Assembly (NCBI GenBank): GCA_020137815.1
Contig: CM035358.1
Location: 1,796,536 to 1,860,535, forward strand
Direction: 5' to 3'
Source of the DNA: Hormiphora californensis
Taxonomy: Eukaryota > Ctenophora > Tentaculata > Cydippida > Pleurobrachiidae
Length of the DNA: 64,000 nt
The notes below the pieces were generated by a model. The model saw nothing but the letters and a program-made list of their open reading frames with translations, was not told the origin of the DNA and searched no databases. This document shows positions 1 to 10,855 of the stretch, one piece after another (position 1 is the stretch's first letter; every line of letters starts with the position of its first letter). The position numbers and the translations under genes were made by a program.

Positions 1-55
1 ATATTCAGCCCGGTAACCAGATGGAAAGTGAGGTACTGGGCCCTCTTATACTTAC

Positions 56-1140
56 AGAAATGTCTGGGTAGTAGGTGTTCTCAGTTTTGGTGAGAGTAAT
101 TCCCGGAGAGGGATTTCCCTCCGCACTACAACTCATCTGGACAGTTCCTCCCTTTGCCACGGTTACATTGACAGGCGGGGTAGTGATTCTCGTTGATACC
201 TGGAAGAGAGAAGGAGTCGTATTGCAGAATTATAGTCGAAGAGAATTCTGAGAGATGGAATACCGATAATATTTCTAGGATGGGGGGAATATAGGAGAAG
301 GGCCGAGGGGAAGGTGGAGAGAGATGTTCTGAGTTAGATAAGAGACTAGGGAAGCCATGGTAAGTTAGAGGTCTCCCCTTTGATAAACATGGGCTACAGC
401 TTCATTCGGTCTGAATCTGATTATGGTAGGATGCTAATGCATCGATCCTATTTATCGAGAATTAACAAATCTAGTACGTTTGACACTTACTCCGTCTGGT
501 TGTGAATCTTCATCATGATATGCAATGTCAGACTGAAAATGGAACAGGTCAAAAATTAATAACAAACGTCAACTCGACAACTAAGCAGCTCCACTTATTT
601 GGTCTAAATCTAGGCAAAAATCTATAATACCCACGTCAAATGGACTGAATGATGGTTCGATATTCTTCTCAGATCGGTACTGGGTTGTACTGGCTGGTAG
701 AGTCCTCATCTGTCCCTCTGTCGTTAAGTAGTCAGCACTCGTGTACTAGATAGAGGGCAACAGGTAATGCAGGATAAATGGACAAAAAATGTTTAGAGAA
801 CAAAGGATATTCAATTCTAGATTCCAGTGAAACTCACCCGAACAGTTTCCAGAGTTGGACTACTCGACACCACATCCTCCTCATCAACAGGCTTATATTG
901 GTCATCCTTCGCCTGGTTTATCCTACCACAATACTCCCGTAACCGCCGATCTACCCCAATGAACTTTGAGCATTCCTCAATATTCTCACAGAGGAACTGG
1001 GCTGATCCCCGTGAGCAGGACCACTCATTAGCGACCCCGTACTGGGCTGTTGAGGTGGCGATGAGGAGGAGGAGGAGGAGGGTTGGAAGGAGGGCCTCTC
1101 CACGGAGAATCATGGTGAGAGGAGCTATGTTAGGGAACAC
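56..1140 (-). CDS. Ig-domain secreted or membrane protein, N-terminal part (runs off left edge)
   Basis: Three exons on the minus strand join in phase 0: 838-1140, 491-532 and 56-199. The first gives a signal peptide (a Leu-rich core LLPTLLLLLLIATSTA) and a Cys-bearing segment with four cysteines. The start could be the ATG at 1140 or the in-frame one at 1113, which sits closer to the hydrophobic core. The second is a 14-residue acidic linker. The third opens an immunoglobulin C2-type domain: the pattern VTVAKGGTVQMSCSAEGNPS is the B-strand with its first Ig cysteine, followed by the usual GNP turn. Exon 56-199 ends at a GTAAGT donor, so the rest of the gene, including the second Ig cysteine, lies before base 1. 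This is an extracellular adhesion or receptor-type protein of unknown partner. Family-level call only. Confidence 0.72.
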
Positions 1141-2452
1141 GTGTGGGGGTTAACAAGGAGTTATGCAGAAGATACAGAAATGATATATGCAAAAAGCAGG
1201 ATCAAGAACTGTGGTAATTAAGTAGCAGAAATATTAAACGGAATGCGTGTTAGGATCAAATGTGTGTTTCATTCATTCTTTTCCAGTCACCCAATTTATC
1301 CTTCGTAAAAAATATTTCAAAGGCGAGACAAGTATGAGTTACAAACGGCAAGTATCAGCAATTTTTCATAGTATCATGAATATGTAAAGAGAGGAAGATA
1401 GTGAGTATCGGGGAATGCTGCATTGGAGATGACGGGAAGCACTGGAGAGAATTAGAAGGTTCTTTTGCAGAGAAGGAGAGGGTTTAGTTGAATTATCGGG
1501 CATGCAACTGATAAGGGTAATGCATGCTGCTGCTGGCTGCATTTATATTGTACCGGGTTCTGTTATAGGTGTGGGATAGTACTAGAGGGAGAGACCATAG
1601 TGGAGAGATAGATAGAAAGAGAACGAGTGGGAAAGAGAAAGAGAGGGAGAGAGGAGACGTTATAGACATGGGAAAATCAACAGATGAGTCATATATTCGG
1701 CACGTAGTATGATCTATAGGTAGGTACCTATCGTACAAGGTGTGGTATCTTCACAAAACATGACACAACTAGATGACATTATGTCCGGTATTTCAATTCC
1801 GTCATCACTCAAGATCTGTAAAATTCATTGGCTCATTGCACTAGTACTGTAGTGTAATATCTCTCTGCAACTGATTCGGATATATATGATATATCGTACA
1901 CCCTTCCATCTATTCAATGAACATATTCAGTGAATAAATGAGGTGGATAGGAATTAAATTAACGCCCTGTCGCCCTACCGCCGGCAATAATATGGGTCCT
2001 TGAATAACTTGGAATCTTGGAAGCAGAATAAAATTCAACAAGGATAATGCTAATTATAAGACGCTACCTGGGAAACTGCTTTCCGAAGGAGAGGAACTGT
2101 TCAAACTGTATTCGAGAACAGTGCAGGCAAGGGGAGGGTACCCCGGTACCAAAAGAAATGTGGGTACTGAATTTCAGGATAGAATTAATGCATTGATAAG
2201 ACGAGCGCCGTCCATTATATTATATGTCCCTTTGAATTAAGCAAATCAGCCCCACCACCAGTTATCACCCGATACATGCGACAGAGGCAGCTGTGTTACA
2301 CGTATAATGGTATCAGTTGCGTCTTATAGAACGGAATCGGCAAAGTGATCTAAGGGGGTTGGTTAAAAAAAGTTGTTACAAAATGCGAGAATCCCAATAT
2401 AGTAGTGCTGCAAAAGCGCTTCGACCAAAGTCTCTTGACGTTGCTTAGCTTG

Positions 2453-2528
<76 letters not shown>

Positions 2529-2767
2529 CCCCATCTCTCTCTCTCTCTCTCACCAGCACCAGGAACTTTCTCACACTCAACGTGCTAACATCAAACCCTT
2601 CAATGACACTCCGTACGCAATAGCGTACGGTCCTATTATATTCGTGCTAGGCTACAAAACTAACTCTGGGATTTCTTGAAAATTATATCATCGTGAAATC
2701 CCAGTATTTTTCCCAGTCACAGATATTCTTTTCAAAACTGAGTGATTTATCCGCACAATCTCTCCAG
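1141..2767. other. Intergenic stretch between two genes
   Basis: This lies between the start of the minus-strand Ig gene and the first recognisable exon of the plus-strand docking-complex gene. I see no convincing exon. It holds AG-rich sequence at 1590-1660 and a long CT tract at 2456-2550. The missing 5' exons of the docking-complex gene would be expected here but could not be found. Confidence 0.5.
2456..2550. repeat. (CT)n/(GA)n microsatellite
   Basis: A nearly pure CT dinucleotide run of about 70 bases, followed by a C-run and a shorter CT run. It produces long Ser-Leu or Arg-Glu open frames on both strands that are not genes. Confidence 0.97.
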
Positions 2768-5252
2768 GTCAAGGAAGATATTGAGAAGTTCAAGATGGAA
2801 TCTGTAGACCTTGAAAACGAGAGGAAGAACATCCTATCTGATTTAGAGGGACGTCTGACCTCCACTAATGGTCTCAAGGATGCCTACGATTTGAAGAGGG
2901 AGGGAACTTCCAAGACACTGGATCAACTTCAATCAGGTAGGTTGACAAGGGGGTGACAAATAGGTTGTCAGGGGTGATCGCAGGGAATTAGAGAACTACA
3001 AAGTAAACTAAAATGAAATGCATTGTTAATTCAAGATCAAAATATATATATTCACTCTTAAAATGCTGCATTCAAAATATAATAAGGTGCAAAGAATTTA
3101 CACCAAAGGGATAATATATCCCATTCCCCAGCCCCTGGTATAATTTCCAACCATTCCCAGGTATCGACAGTCTATTCAACAAGATCAACTGTGACAAATC
3201 TCCCATAGTGGAGATGCTGGGAGACTCTGGAGTCACTGATAACAACATGATGCAGGTATCTTAGAACTCTATCTTTCTATCTTAGAACTCTATCTTTCTA
3301 TCTTAGAACTACATCTTTCTATCTTAGAACTCTATCTTTCTATCTTAGAACTCTATCTTTCTATCTTAGAACTCTATCTTTCTATCTTAGAACTCTATCT
3401 TTCTATCTTAGAACTCTATCTTTCTATCTTAGAACTCTATCTTTCTATCTTAGAACTCTATCTTTCTATCTTAGAACTCTATCTTTCTATCTTTCTATCT
3501 TAGAACTCTATCTTTCTATCTTAGAACTCTATCTTTCTATCTTAGAACTCTATCTTTCTATCTTAGAACTTCATCTAAACATCTTTCTACTTCATTGTTT
3601 ATTATTTCCACTGCAGCTTTATGTACATGATGTGTTTTCAACCTTTCAGCACTAGATTTAGTTTCCAGACTCTGAATATATGTTGAGCAGCAGGGTGTCA
3701 ACAAGTTAAAATCTTCCCACCAACAAACTACGTCAAATCCTATCCCATAAATATGAGATAAACAACCCCGCCCTCCCAGAACATGTACTTTAGTCTGTTT
3801 ACTAACACTTCCTCTACCTTTCAGTACCTAGGAATCGTCGAGCAGAGGACTAACGAACTGCTACAGTTGCATGCCTTTGTCCAGGCGAAGGAGGCAGATT
3901 CAGCAGATACAGGAGCTGTTCCCCAGCCTCCCTCTCTCCTGGGACAGGGACCCCAACCCCCCGTCACTACCATCAACATCGCCCCATCCCTCAACTGGGT
4001 AGGTGTCTAGGAAAGAGTACTGCTGCTGCAGTAGTCCAGACTTTTCTTAAAAACTTTAACATTAGTTGTGTTCAAGAAAGGTTTGGTCGACACAAGGGGT
4101 ATTAAAAGGGATTCTACAATTTAGGGTTTGGATAGCTCCGAGAGTTACTATTCTAAAACTGTGAAATATACACAGTTAGGGAGATAAATTCGGTAAAATT
4201 CGGTTAATTTGTCTGTGAATGTCTCATATCATTTTTTGAAAACAGTTCTGGAAAACCCAGACCCAGGAATATCTGAATATATCAAGTATCGATGACAAAT
4301 AAAGTCGAATTTTTTAATCAAGGGACAGGGGGCCGCGCGTTCAGAGGGGTCGCGCGGCTTTGTATTTGCGCGTGATAATCGAGATCAAGTTCCTGGCAAT
4401 CTTAAAACTTGAACCCGGAAGCGTTGGAAAGATAATTTTAAGACCTTTTCAACGCAACCAAGATCGAGTCTTTATCTTATCAGGAACAGAAGATATGAGC
4501 GAAAACGTTTAGCACGCGCAAAAAGACTTTTGTAAATGCGCGGCCCCTGTCCCTTGATTAAAAAATTCGACTATACCGATAAATAGGATTTACTTTGACA
4601 CCTTTTGGACGCACAACAGTATTTAATTCACACCCTAATTTCGGATATGTATGAAATCTAGCCAATCCTTTCCGGTGTTTTTTGGGCAATCGACCAGGGT
4701 GAATATTCCCTTATCTTCCCCGAAATCCCAAACTAACTCATAACTTCCCTCCCAGTGTCACTGGATCTCAACACGCCACCAAAGCGCCAACGGACGACTA
4801 CGAGAGCGAAGGAGAAAGTGCTGATGAGGACGAAATTCGACCACTTACACAAGCAGAGCTCAAGAAGAAGATCATCAAGGGGGTACGTGATTTTAGAAAA
4901 GTTAACTAATGGGGCACGGGTTTTTTAAGAAAGACTAAAGAAAGATTTATAACTTTTGTGAATTGTTCGGTAGATTGTCTAGTAGACGGTCGTCGGTCAT
5001 GTATGAGCTTATAATCATCAGTAAAAATTGAAAAGGCAATAGGTCACAGAAAATTAGAATAAATAGCGACAAGTGGAAATACTATTAAAATTTTACTGAT
5101 AGCACAAATTGGAAATGGAATGATCTAAGTTGTCAGGAAATTCAAGCAGATTTGAGTTGCGCTACCGATTAAAAAGAGGAAATTGAGAATCGGGGGACTG
5201 GAAACTTCAAGAGTGAAAGAATATGTGAACTTAAATGATAACATGATAAATT

Positions 5253-5294
<42 letters not shown>

Positions 5295-8200
5295 AGAGAG
5301 GGAAAGAGAGAAAGAGAGAGATCAGAGAGGGAAAGAGAGAAAGAGAGAGACAGAGAGAGACAGAGAGAGAGAGAGATACTTACTTTTACTTTTGATACTT
5401 TTGAAATGTTCCTATCCTCAGAGGGCCATCCTTTCACGGACCGCCTTGTTTATCATTCCGGATCCACAGCACCACTCGTTTAGTGAGTTTCTGTTCTGTG
5501 ATGAATATCCGGGTGTAGGCGGTAGGTCTGGCACTTCACGAAGGAAGCTATCCAGATTCGCCTTAAATTCACCCTGGCCTGCAAGTTCTCGAAGGTTTTT
5601 AGGTAGTGAATTCCACAACCTAGGACCCACTGAGCCAAAAGATGAGCTGTATAGAGAAGAGTTTCTCTTGCTCTTGACCCTTGCAAGATCAGGTATCACC
5701 GCCTTCAGCCCATGCCTCGAGGTTCGGTGGAAGGTCACATTGACTTCGTTAGGTACTGCTTCATGGAGAATCTTATGCATGTGGATTATGATGTATCGCT
5801 CACGCCTCCGTTGAAGTGACATGAGACCCAGGATTTCCAAGCGTTCCCAGTAATCTCTATCCTTTAGACCTGCTATCTTAGCAGTGAACCTCCTCTGGAC
5901 GGATTCCAGGAGTTGTATATCTCCCACCATCTGGGGGCACCATAACGGGGAGCAGTATTCCATCGTGCTCCTCACCATACTCTTATAGAGAGTGATCATT
6001 AGTTCCTGATCCCTGCTGCTAAACACGCTGAAGACCCACTGTGCCATACGCCTGCCTCTAGTAGCTAACTTGACATAGTGTGGCCTCCAGGAAAGATCTT
6101 CAGAGACCGTGATGCCCAAATCTCGGAGTTGGTCTGATGGTGTTAGAAGCCCGCCACTGGTATTGTATTGAACGCCAGTCATAGGTAGGTGATCCAAGAG
6201 TGTATTCCGATTATGGCGATGTACCATGAGCTCATATTTATTCTCGTTGAGCACCATGTTATTGTGTACCGCCCACTGTAGCACTCTGTAGAGGTCATTC
6301 TGTAGCTTTTCGCAGTCCTCCTTGGTTTCGATCTCCATTCCAACTCGAGAGTCATCTGCGAAGAAGCTCAGAAGAGCATCAATTACCTCGTCTTCCAAAT
6401 CGTTCAGAAATATCAAAAAGAGTAGGGGCCCGAGAACTGTTCCCTGTGGTACCCCGCTGATTATCACAGCAATTTCCGAATGGCATCCATCCAGCACAAC
6501 TTTTTGCTTCCGACCCGTCAAGAACGACTCAAGCCAATCCACAATTTGTGGGTGAACCCCATACCTCCTAATTTTAAGCAGGAGGAGCCGTATGTCGACT
6601 TTGTCAAACGCACGTGAATAGTCGAGGTACACAGTATCTGTGTCATGTTCATTACACAGAGCCTTCAAAACCCAGTCGAAATGCCCCAACAACTGCGTAA
6701 GGGTTGATCTGCCGGCTCTGAAACCGTGTTGGCGTTTAGAAAGGAGTCCGTTACGCTCGAAATAGTTAATCAGGTGAACTCTCACCACCCGCTCAAATAT
6801 TTTTATCACATGGCTGGTGAGAGTCACTGGTCGATAATTTTTTGAGCTCGACCTGTCCCCCTTTTTAAAGATGGGTACAACATGTCCCAACTTATAAAAC
6901 TCCGGGACTTTCCTTATATCTAACGATTCCCTCCAAATGAGACCAATGGGTGCCGCGAGAACCTCAGCTGCTTCTTTCAGGATCTTAGCTGGAATCCCAT
7001 CCGGACCAGGAGACGATGTTACTTCTAGTTCCTTGCATGCTTTAAGGATGTCCTCATCGCTTAGTGTGATACCCAAGTCCTCCAATTTGATGGTTGGAGT
7101 CTCAAAGGAGGGATCCCGGATATGTGGGTTATCGGGATCACTAAAGACCCCACAAAACTCCCTCTGGAAGATCTCGGCTATCTCATTGGGGTCAGTTGTG
7201 GGAGAGCCGCCATCTTCAGAGATCACCGGGATGCCGGAGCTTCCCTTCGCAAAAGATTTGGCGAAAGAGTAGAAATACCGGGGATCTGACTTTATCTTAT
7301 CCACTGCACGTTTCTCTCGGTGATCTTTCCTCTTCAAGATTTGGTCCCTCATTTCCAGGCACACCCGGGAGAGCTCATTCGATGCCTCCTCTGCAGCGGC
7401 TACTTGGCCCTTCTCTAACAAAGCAGATATTCGGGGACGTAGTTTTCGCTTCCTTCTTCGGAGCTTGTTGAAACCATTTGGCCTTCCTCCAGGAATTTTA
7501 ACCTTTGGGAAAACACTACAGCAAATCTCGAAGACCTTATCTGTGAAAACTGAGGGGAATGACTCAAAATCACTTTCTTGTCGGAGTAGAGGCCAATTCA
7601 CCTCTTTGAGCTTCTCACGTAAGAGTTCAAAATTTCCCTCGTGATAGTCAAGAGACCTGAAAGATTCAGGCATGATTCTCCTTCTCTGCTTGGGGCACAC
7701 CGGATGAAACGTCAGACCGACTGATACCAAATTATGATCTGAGATCTCAGTTGGAACCACTCTTACGTTTTCTACTAGTGCCTCACGGTTAGTCAAGAAT
7801 AGATCAAGAATATTGTGACCTCTGGTTGGTTTATTCACAATTTGTTCCAGGAAATGTGACCCCATAAAAGCTAACAACTCCTGGGCAGACCTGGTATTTT
7901 CGGCGGACCTACCACCAATTGTCAACTTGGTCCATTCAATTACCGGTAAATTAAAATCTCCCATTATAATGAGATCACCGGTGGGCTCTTTCTCAATCTG
8001 CTCCTTCAGAAAGTTTAGAGCATTGGAGAAACTCTCAAAAGGGGCATCAGGGGGTCTATAGAGTACTGCGACACTCATGGAGCAGGTTGACATACGGCTA
8101 AACACTACTTCACATGTACCGTCATCGAAGCTATCCGACCATTTCACCGGAATACCCTCGTCTACAAACAGAATAGCCCCACCCCCTTGCCTAGATGCCC

Positions 8201-10542
8201 GATCTGCTCGCAATACCCGGTACCCAGGGATAGACACTTGAGCATCCAGATGAAACTCCTTTAACCATGACTCTGTGATCCCGACAAAAGGTACATTTAC
8301 ACTCTTTTCTTTCAGGGCGAGTATTTCGTGGTATAGAACATCTTTTTTCCATCTGGTGATGCTCCTAGCCCCAGGATTAAAACCGGCAGCGTTTAATAAC
8401 ATGCAGGTTGACTGAACGGGTACGGAGCTGGCCACGGCTGCCACGGGACTTGGAGTTGCTGTCGTGCTGGTGGTGGTGCAGTTAGAGGCGGAGATTTCGG
8501 TCTCTTGATTTCCTCTTGGGGCAGCATCTTGTCGTCCAGTCGCCTCTCCATCGAGTCCATCCGTTCTATCAGCCTGGATATTAAGTTCTCGAACTTCTGA
8601 AAATCCGTGTTGCTAGAACGTTTGTCATTCCTCTTCTGACCGCTCTTCTGATGCGTCTGTTTTGCCGTGTTCACCTGCTTCTTTTCTGCTGTTTTAGCCT
8701 TGCCTCCAGACGCCTTTGCTTTCACAGCGGCTTTCCGTTCCTTGTTAAAGCCGAAGGGATGATACAGTTTACATCTAATGTCAAAACAGCTAGCCTCCGT
8801 CTGGATAAAACGACAAATTTTGGGATGCCATAACTCACAGTCTGAGTTTTTACAACCATTCGTGGAGGTTCCAAATTTCAGGAACTGTCTACAGACAGGG
8901 GGATGCCTATCTTGACACATTTTGCCGTTAACCAACTTAGTTCCTCTGGTTCCGTGACTACATGACCACTCAGAGAAAGCCTTACACACAGGCCGGGTGT
9001 CTCCTTCGCCAGTTTTCTCTGATTTCTCGCTAGTCTCGTCACGCCTCTCGTTGTCCTTCTCAGAAGTCTCATCTCTTCTCTCACCAGAATTCTCGTCTGA
9101 AGTCTTATCAAGTCTCTCATCGCCAGAAACATGACCGATCTCAGATTTTTGTGAACTACTAATTCCCTCTGTAATAGCAATAGCCTTGGTTAGCAAATCC
9201 TCTACACCAGTAGGTGCAGGTGCTCCGTGTATACTGGCTGACGGGGTGGCACAAGTTGAATTACAAATGGAGTTGTAGAGTGAAGATTTAGGAATAGGAT
9301 TTACCGAGTTGAAGCACCCCGAGCAAAGCCACACCATATGCGATAAAGACCGAGCAAGATTCATATCTAGAGACTCCCTTTGCTGTTCCAAGATCGCATT
9401 TACCTGGTCACAGTTATGGGCACCTCTACCGCACATATGACACTCAAGTAATGGAGTATTTGAGATTTCAATACGGTACATGGCACTGCACTCTGCACAG
9501 TTACTGGGTTTAAGCTGATTAAGGCGCCAAACAATAGCCACTGACAAGACTTTGATGTTCGGGAATACCTTCTTGTCTTCAGCATTTAAAATTCCGATAA
9601 AAGTAGCAAGAGATTCAAGAGAGAGACGAGAAACTTTGTTGCTCAAACACACAATGTTCGTTGAATCCGCTTTCGCGGGGTCGTAACAATTTAGGGCATT
9701 TAAAACGACAGTGTTCCCCGAGGCGTGCTGAAGCAAAGACCCCAGCATAGTCGATCGGCAGTCAGGGAGAGTTTGATATCTTACTATTAGAGAGATTCAC
9801 AAGCACATAAGGGAGCTCTGACCAAATGTGATGTGATAACTGAAGAGAGAGAGAGAGAGAGAGAGAGAGTGAGAGAGAGAGAGTGAGAGAGAGAGAGTGA
9901 GAGAGAAAATGAACATGTCCCCGGTACAGGACAATTTAAATTTCTCCAAGGCTACCTCTGCGAGTTGCAGATATAATAGTTAGTACTGGGGCCAGGGGGA
10001 CACCCCCAAATATATGCAGCATCATCGGCAACATTCAGGGAGGGGGACCCTAGGCCCTAGGGGTTGTAAATTAATACAGCAAAATGCTAGAACTTTATTA
10101 TTTTCCAGTTACAATGATCTATGCCGATGAATTATCTTGAGGGGATCTTGAGCTTCAAAATGTGCCTAAAACTAAACTTTGAGAGTGTTTTTGTCTAAAA
10201 AAGCATGCTACGAATAAGTAATACATAGCTCAAACATCAATCATGGTTAGATGAAGGGAGCGAGATTGGGGGAGAAGATGAGAGTGTATTATGACCGTGG
10301 ACGATACATGATTTATCTCTCTCCCTCTATCTTTCTTTCTTTTTCTCTATCTATCTCTGTGTATCTCTGTGTACCTACCTCTATTTCTCCCTCCCTTTCT
10401 CTCTTTCTCAATCCCATCATATTATGTAGCATTATTAGTCCGTCTCGACTTATAACCTCTCCAACTCATCGACTCACCAGCTCCTCTTCAGATATCGAAA
10501 AGGGAGACCGGTGTGAAGAAAGGAAAGAAGGAGAAGGCTTAG
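2768..10542 (+). CDS. ODAD1: Outer dynein arm docking complex coiled-coil protein (ODAD1/CCDC63 type), C-terminal exons only
   Basis: Exons: 2768-2936, 3161-3255, 3825-3998, about 4756-4882 and 10492-10542. The first gives a charged coiled coil. The second and third carry signatures I associate with the CCDC114/CCDC63 family: an INCD...LGDSGVTDNN stretch, then YLGIVEQRTNELL. The fourth is acidic with a DDYES...RPLTQAELKKK block, and the last is a basic tail ending KKGKKEKA and a stop. Family members link outer dynein arms to axonemal doublet microtubules. Odd points: the family is several hundred residues long but only about 200 are found, with no N-terminal exons upstream. The acceptor of the fourth exon is one base out of phase with the cleanest donor (3999), so its border is uncertain. 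The last intron (4883-10491) contains a full LINE on the opposite strand. The next gene, DNAI4, starts 313 bases after the stop on the same strand. Confidence 0.68.
3256..3577. repeat. 21-bp minisatellite in intron
   Basis: About 15 head-to-tail copies of a unit reading roughly TATCTTAGAACTCTATCTTTC, nearly identical, beginning exactly at the donor of the docking-complex exon that ends at 3255. The donor GTATCTTAG is itself the start of the first unit. Confidence 0.95.
4303..4572. mobile_element. 270-bp MITE with about 36-bp terminal inverted repeats
   Basis: The left end AGTCGAATTTTTTAATCAAG continues into GGGACAGGGG and CCGCGC. The right end is its reverse complement with one G missing. 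The interior is rich in CGCG. No coding capacity. It lies in an intron of the docking-complex gene. The superfamily is not assigned; flanks are A/T-rich with no clear long target duplication. Confidence 0.85.
5253..5372. repeat. (GA)n microsatellite
   Basis: A GA run with imperfect GATCAGAGAGGGAAAGAGA repeats, directly beside the 3' end of the LINE on its left side. Another GA tract lies beyond the LINE's other end (9844). Confidence 0.95.
5418..8444 (-). CDS. LINE ORF2: endonuclease-reverse transcriptase, about 1008 residues
   Basis: The N-terminal third is an apurinic-type endonuclease: NAAGFNPG near the start, then GITESWL, a GGGAILF motif, IIMGDFN and finally ISDHN. The middle is reverse transcriptase: IFKKGDRSSSKNYRPVTLTS, HGFRAGRST, YLDYSRAFDKVD (first catalytic Asp), SGVPQGTVLGPLLF and SFFADD (the catalytic Asp pair). 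The C-terminal region has the FGSVGPRLWNSLP block seen in CR1-like elements. It nicks the target and copies its own RNA at the break. All catalytic motifs I could check are present and the frame is unbroken, so it could be a recent or active copy. The true start may be internal to the open frame, since it overlaps the end of ORF1. Confidence 0.95.
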   Translation of the reverse strand: MAAVASSVPVQSTCMLLNAAGFNPGARSITRWKKDVLYHEILALKEKSVNVPFVGITESWLKEFHLDAQVSIPGYRVLRADRASRQGGGAILFVDEGIPVKWSDSFDDGTCEVVFSRMSTCSMSVAVLYRPPDAPFESFSNALNFLKEQIEKEPTGDLIIMGDFNLPVIEWTKLTIGGRSAENTRSAQELLAFMGSHFLEQIVNKPTRGHNILDLFLTNREALVENVRVVPTEISDHNLVSVGLTFHPVCPKQRRRIMPESFRSLDYHEGNFELLREKLKEVNWPLLRQESDFESFPSVFTDKVFEICCSVFPKVKIPGGRPNGFNKLRRRKRKLRPRISALLEKGQVAAAEEASNELSRVCLEMRDQILKRKDHREKRAVDKIKSDPRYFYSFAKSFAKGSSGIPVISEDGGSPTTDPNEIAEIFQREFCGVFSDPDNPHIRDPSFETPTIKLEDLGITLSDEDILKACKELEVTSSPGPDGIPAKILKEAAEVLAAPIGLIWRESLDIRKVPEFYKLGHVVPIFKKGDRSSSKNYRPVTLTSHVIKIFERVVRVHLINYFERNGLLSKRQHGFRAGRSTLTQLLGHFDWVLKALCNEHDTDTVYLDYSRAFDKVDIRLLLLKIRRYGVHPQIVDWLESFLTGRKQKVVLDGCHSEIAVIISGVPQGTVLGPLLFLIFLNDLEDEVIDALLSFFADDSRVGMEIETKEDCEKLQNDLYRVLQWAVHNNMVLNENKYELMVHRHNRNTLLDHLPMTGVQYNTSGGLLTPSDQLRDLGITVSEDLSWRPHYVKLATRGRRMAQWVFSVFSSRDQELMITLYKSMVRSTMEYCSPLWCPQMVGDIQLLESVQRRFTAKIAGLKDRDYWERLEILGLMSLQRRRERYIIIHMHKILHEAVPNEVNVTFHRTSRHGLKAVIPDLARVKSKRNSSLYSSSFGSVGPRLWNSLPKNLRELAGQGEFKANLDSFLREVPDLPPTPGYSSQNRNSLNEWCCGSGMINKAVRERMAL
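8393..9748 (-). CDS. LINE ORF1: zinc-finger RNA-binding protein, 451 residues
   Basis: The N-terminal half holds a PHD- or ribbon-like cysteine cluster: CAECS, then CHMCGRGAHNCDQ and WLCSGCF. The centre, after a Glu/Lys-rich low-complexity linker, has three consecutive CCCH-like fingers, visible as VCKAF...CSHG, VCRQF...CELWHP and ICRF...CKLYHP. A short amphipathic helix (NLISRLIERMDSMERRLDD) follows, then a Pro-rich tail. Family knowledge: ORF1 proteins coat the element RNA and oligomerise. CCCH triplets rather than CCHC knuckles are the distinctive point here. The start at 9748 is the first ATG of the open frame and no better one is visible. Confidence 0.85.
   Translation of the reverse strand: MLGSLLQHASGNTVVLNALNCYDPAKADSTNIVCLSNKVSRLSLESLATFIGILNAEDKKVFPNIKVLSVAIVWRLNQLKPSNCAECSAMYRIEISNTPLLECHMCGRGAHNCDQVNAILEQQRESLDMNLARSLSHMVWLCSGCFNSVNPIPKSSLYNSICNSTCATPSASIHGAPAPTGVEDLLTKAIAITEGISSSQKSEIGHVSGDERLDKTSDENSGERRDETSEKDNERRDETSEKSEKTGEGDTRPVCKAFSEWSCSHGTRGTKLVNGKMCQDRHPPVCRQFLKFGTSTNGCKNSDCELWHPKICRFIQTEASCFDIRCKLYHPFGFNKERKAAVKAKASGGKAKTAEKKQVNTAKQTHQKSGQKRNDKRSSNTDFQKFENLISRLIERMDSMERRLDDKMLPQEEIKRPKSPPLTAPPPARQQLQVPWQPWPAPYPFSQPACY
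9844..9905. repeat. (GA)n microsatellite with GTGA interruptions
   Basis: GA run interrupted at regular steps by GTGA, just outside the 5' end of the LINE. Confidence 0.95.
9906..10491. other. Remainder of the last docking-complex intron
   Basis: No exon is seen. The stretch includes a pyrimidine-rich segment (10313-10412) and ends at the CTCTTCAG acceptor of the final exon at 10492. Confidence 0.6.
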
Positions 10543-10855
10543 AAACTCCGACACGCCGCTCCAAACAAGATAGAGATGGACTTGTTTGAAAAGTAGACTT
10601 TAAGAGATTTTTCTAACCTCGCAGGAGAGAGAGTGTGTACAGTATTGTAACAAAGCTTGTGTCACGTGTCAATAATATGTAAATAACATGTGTGTTACAT
10701 TGCGATCTCCCCCAAAAGGAACAGTTTTATTAACACCCGTTACATGTTTCCATCATTTTCATCCCCGTGATTCAGCTCTTTCCTTCCTCAAATACCCACT
10801 ATGACTAAAACCAGATCAGATCTGTATCCTTAACTTTCCCTTCTTTTATAGCGCC

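Larger units (their letters stand above)
5400..9790 (-). mobile_element. Apparently full-length CR1-like LINE (non-LTR retrotransposon)
   Basis: A two-ORF non-LTR element on the minus strand, with ORF1 at 8393-9748 and ORF2 at 5418-8444, overlapping by 52 bases in different frames. Neither ORF has an internal stop. Outer borders are approximate: the 3' UTR after the ORF2 stop is very short and runs into AAAGTA repeats and a GA tract, and the 5' end is somewhere beyond 9748. No poly-A tail is seen, which fits the CR1/L2 clade rather than L1. It sits antisense inside the last intron of the docking-complex gene. Confidence 0.9.

Noticed and set aside
827-1153. Plus-strand frame opposite the Ig-gene first exon
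   Set aside because: It mirrors the minus-strand exon, which has a signal peptide, Cys pattern and correct donor; the plus frame has none of these.
2041-2240. Open plus-strand stretch reading through LPGKLLSEGEELFKLYSRT
   Set aside because: Considered as a missing docking-complex exon, but no matching acceptor and donor and no family similarity I can recognise.
3256-3577. CRISPR-like or functional tandem array
   Set aside because: Units are contiguous without spacers and lie in an intron of an animal gene: a minisatellite.
6322-7471. Plus-strand frames opposite LINE ORF2
   Set aside because: Shadows of the reverse transcriptase frame.
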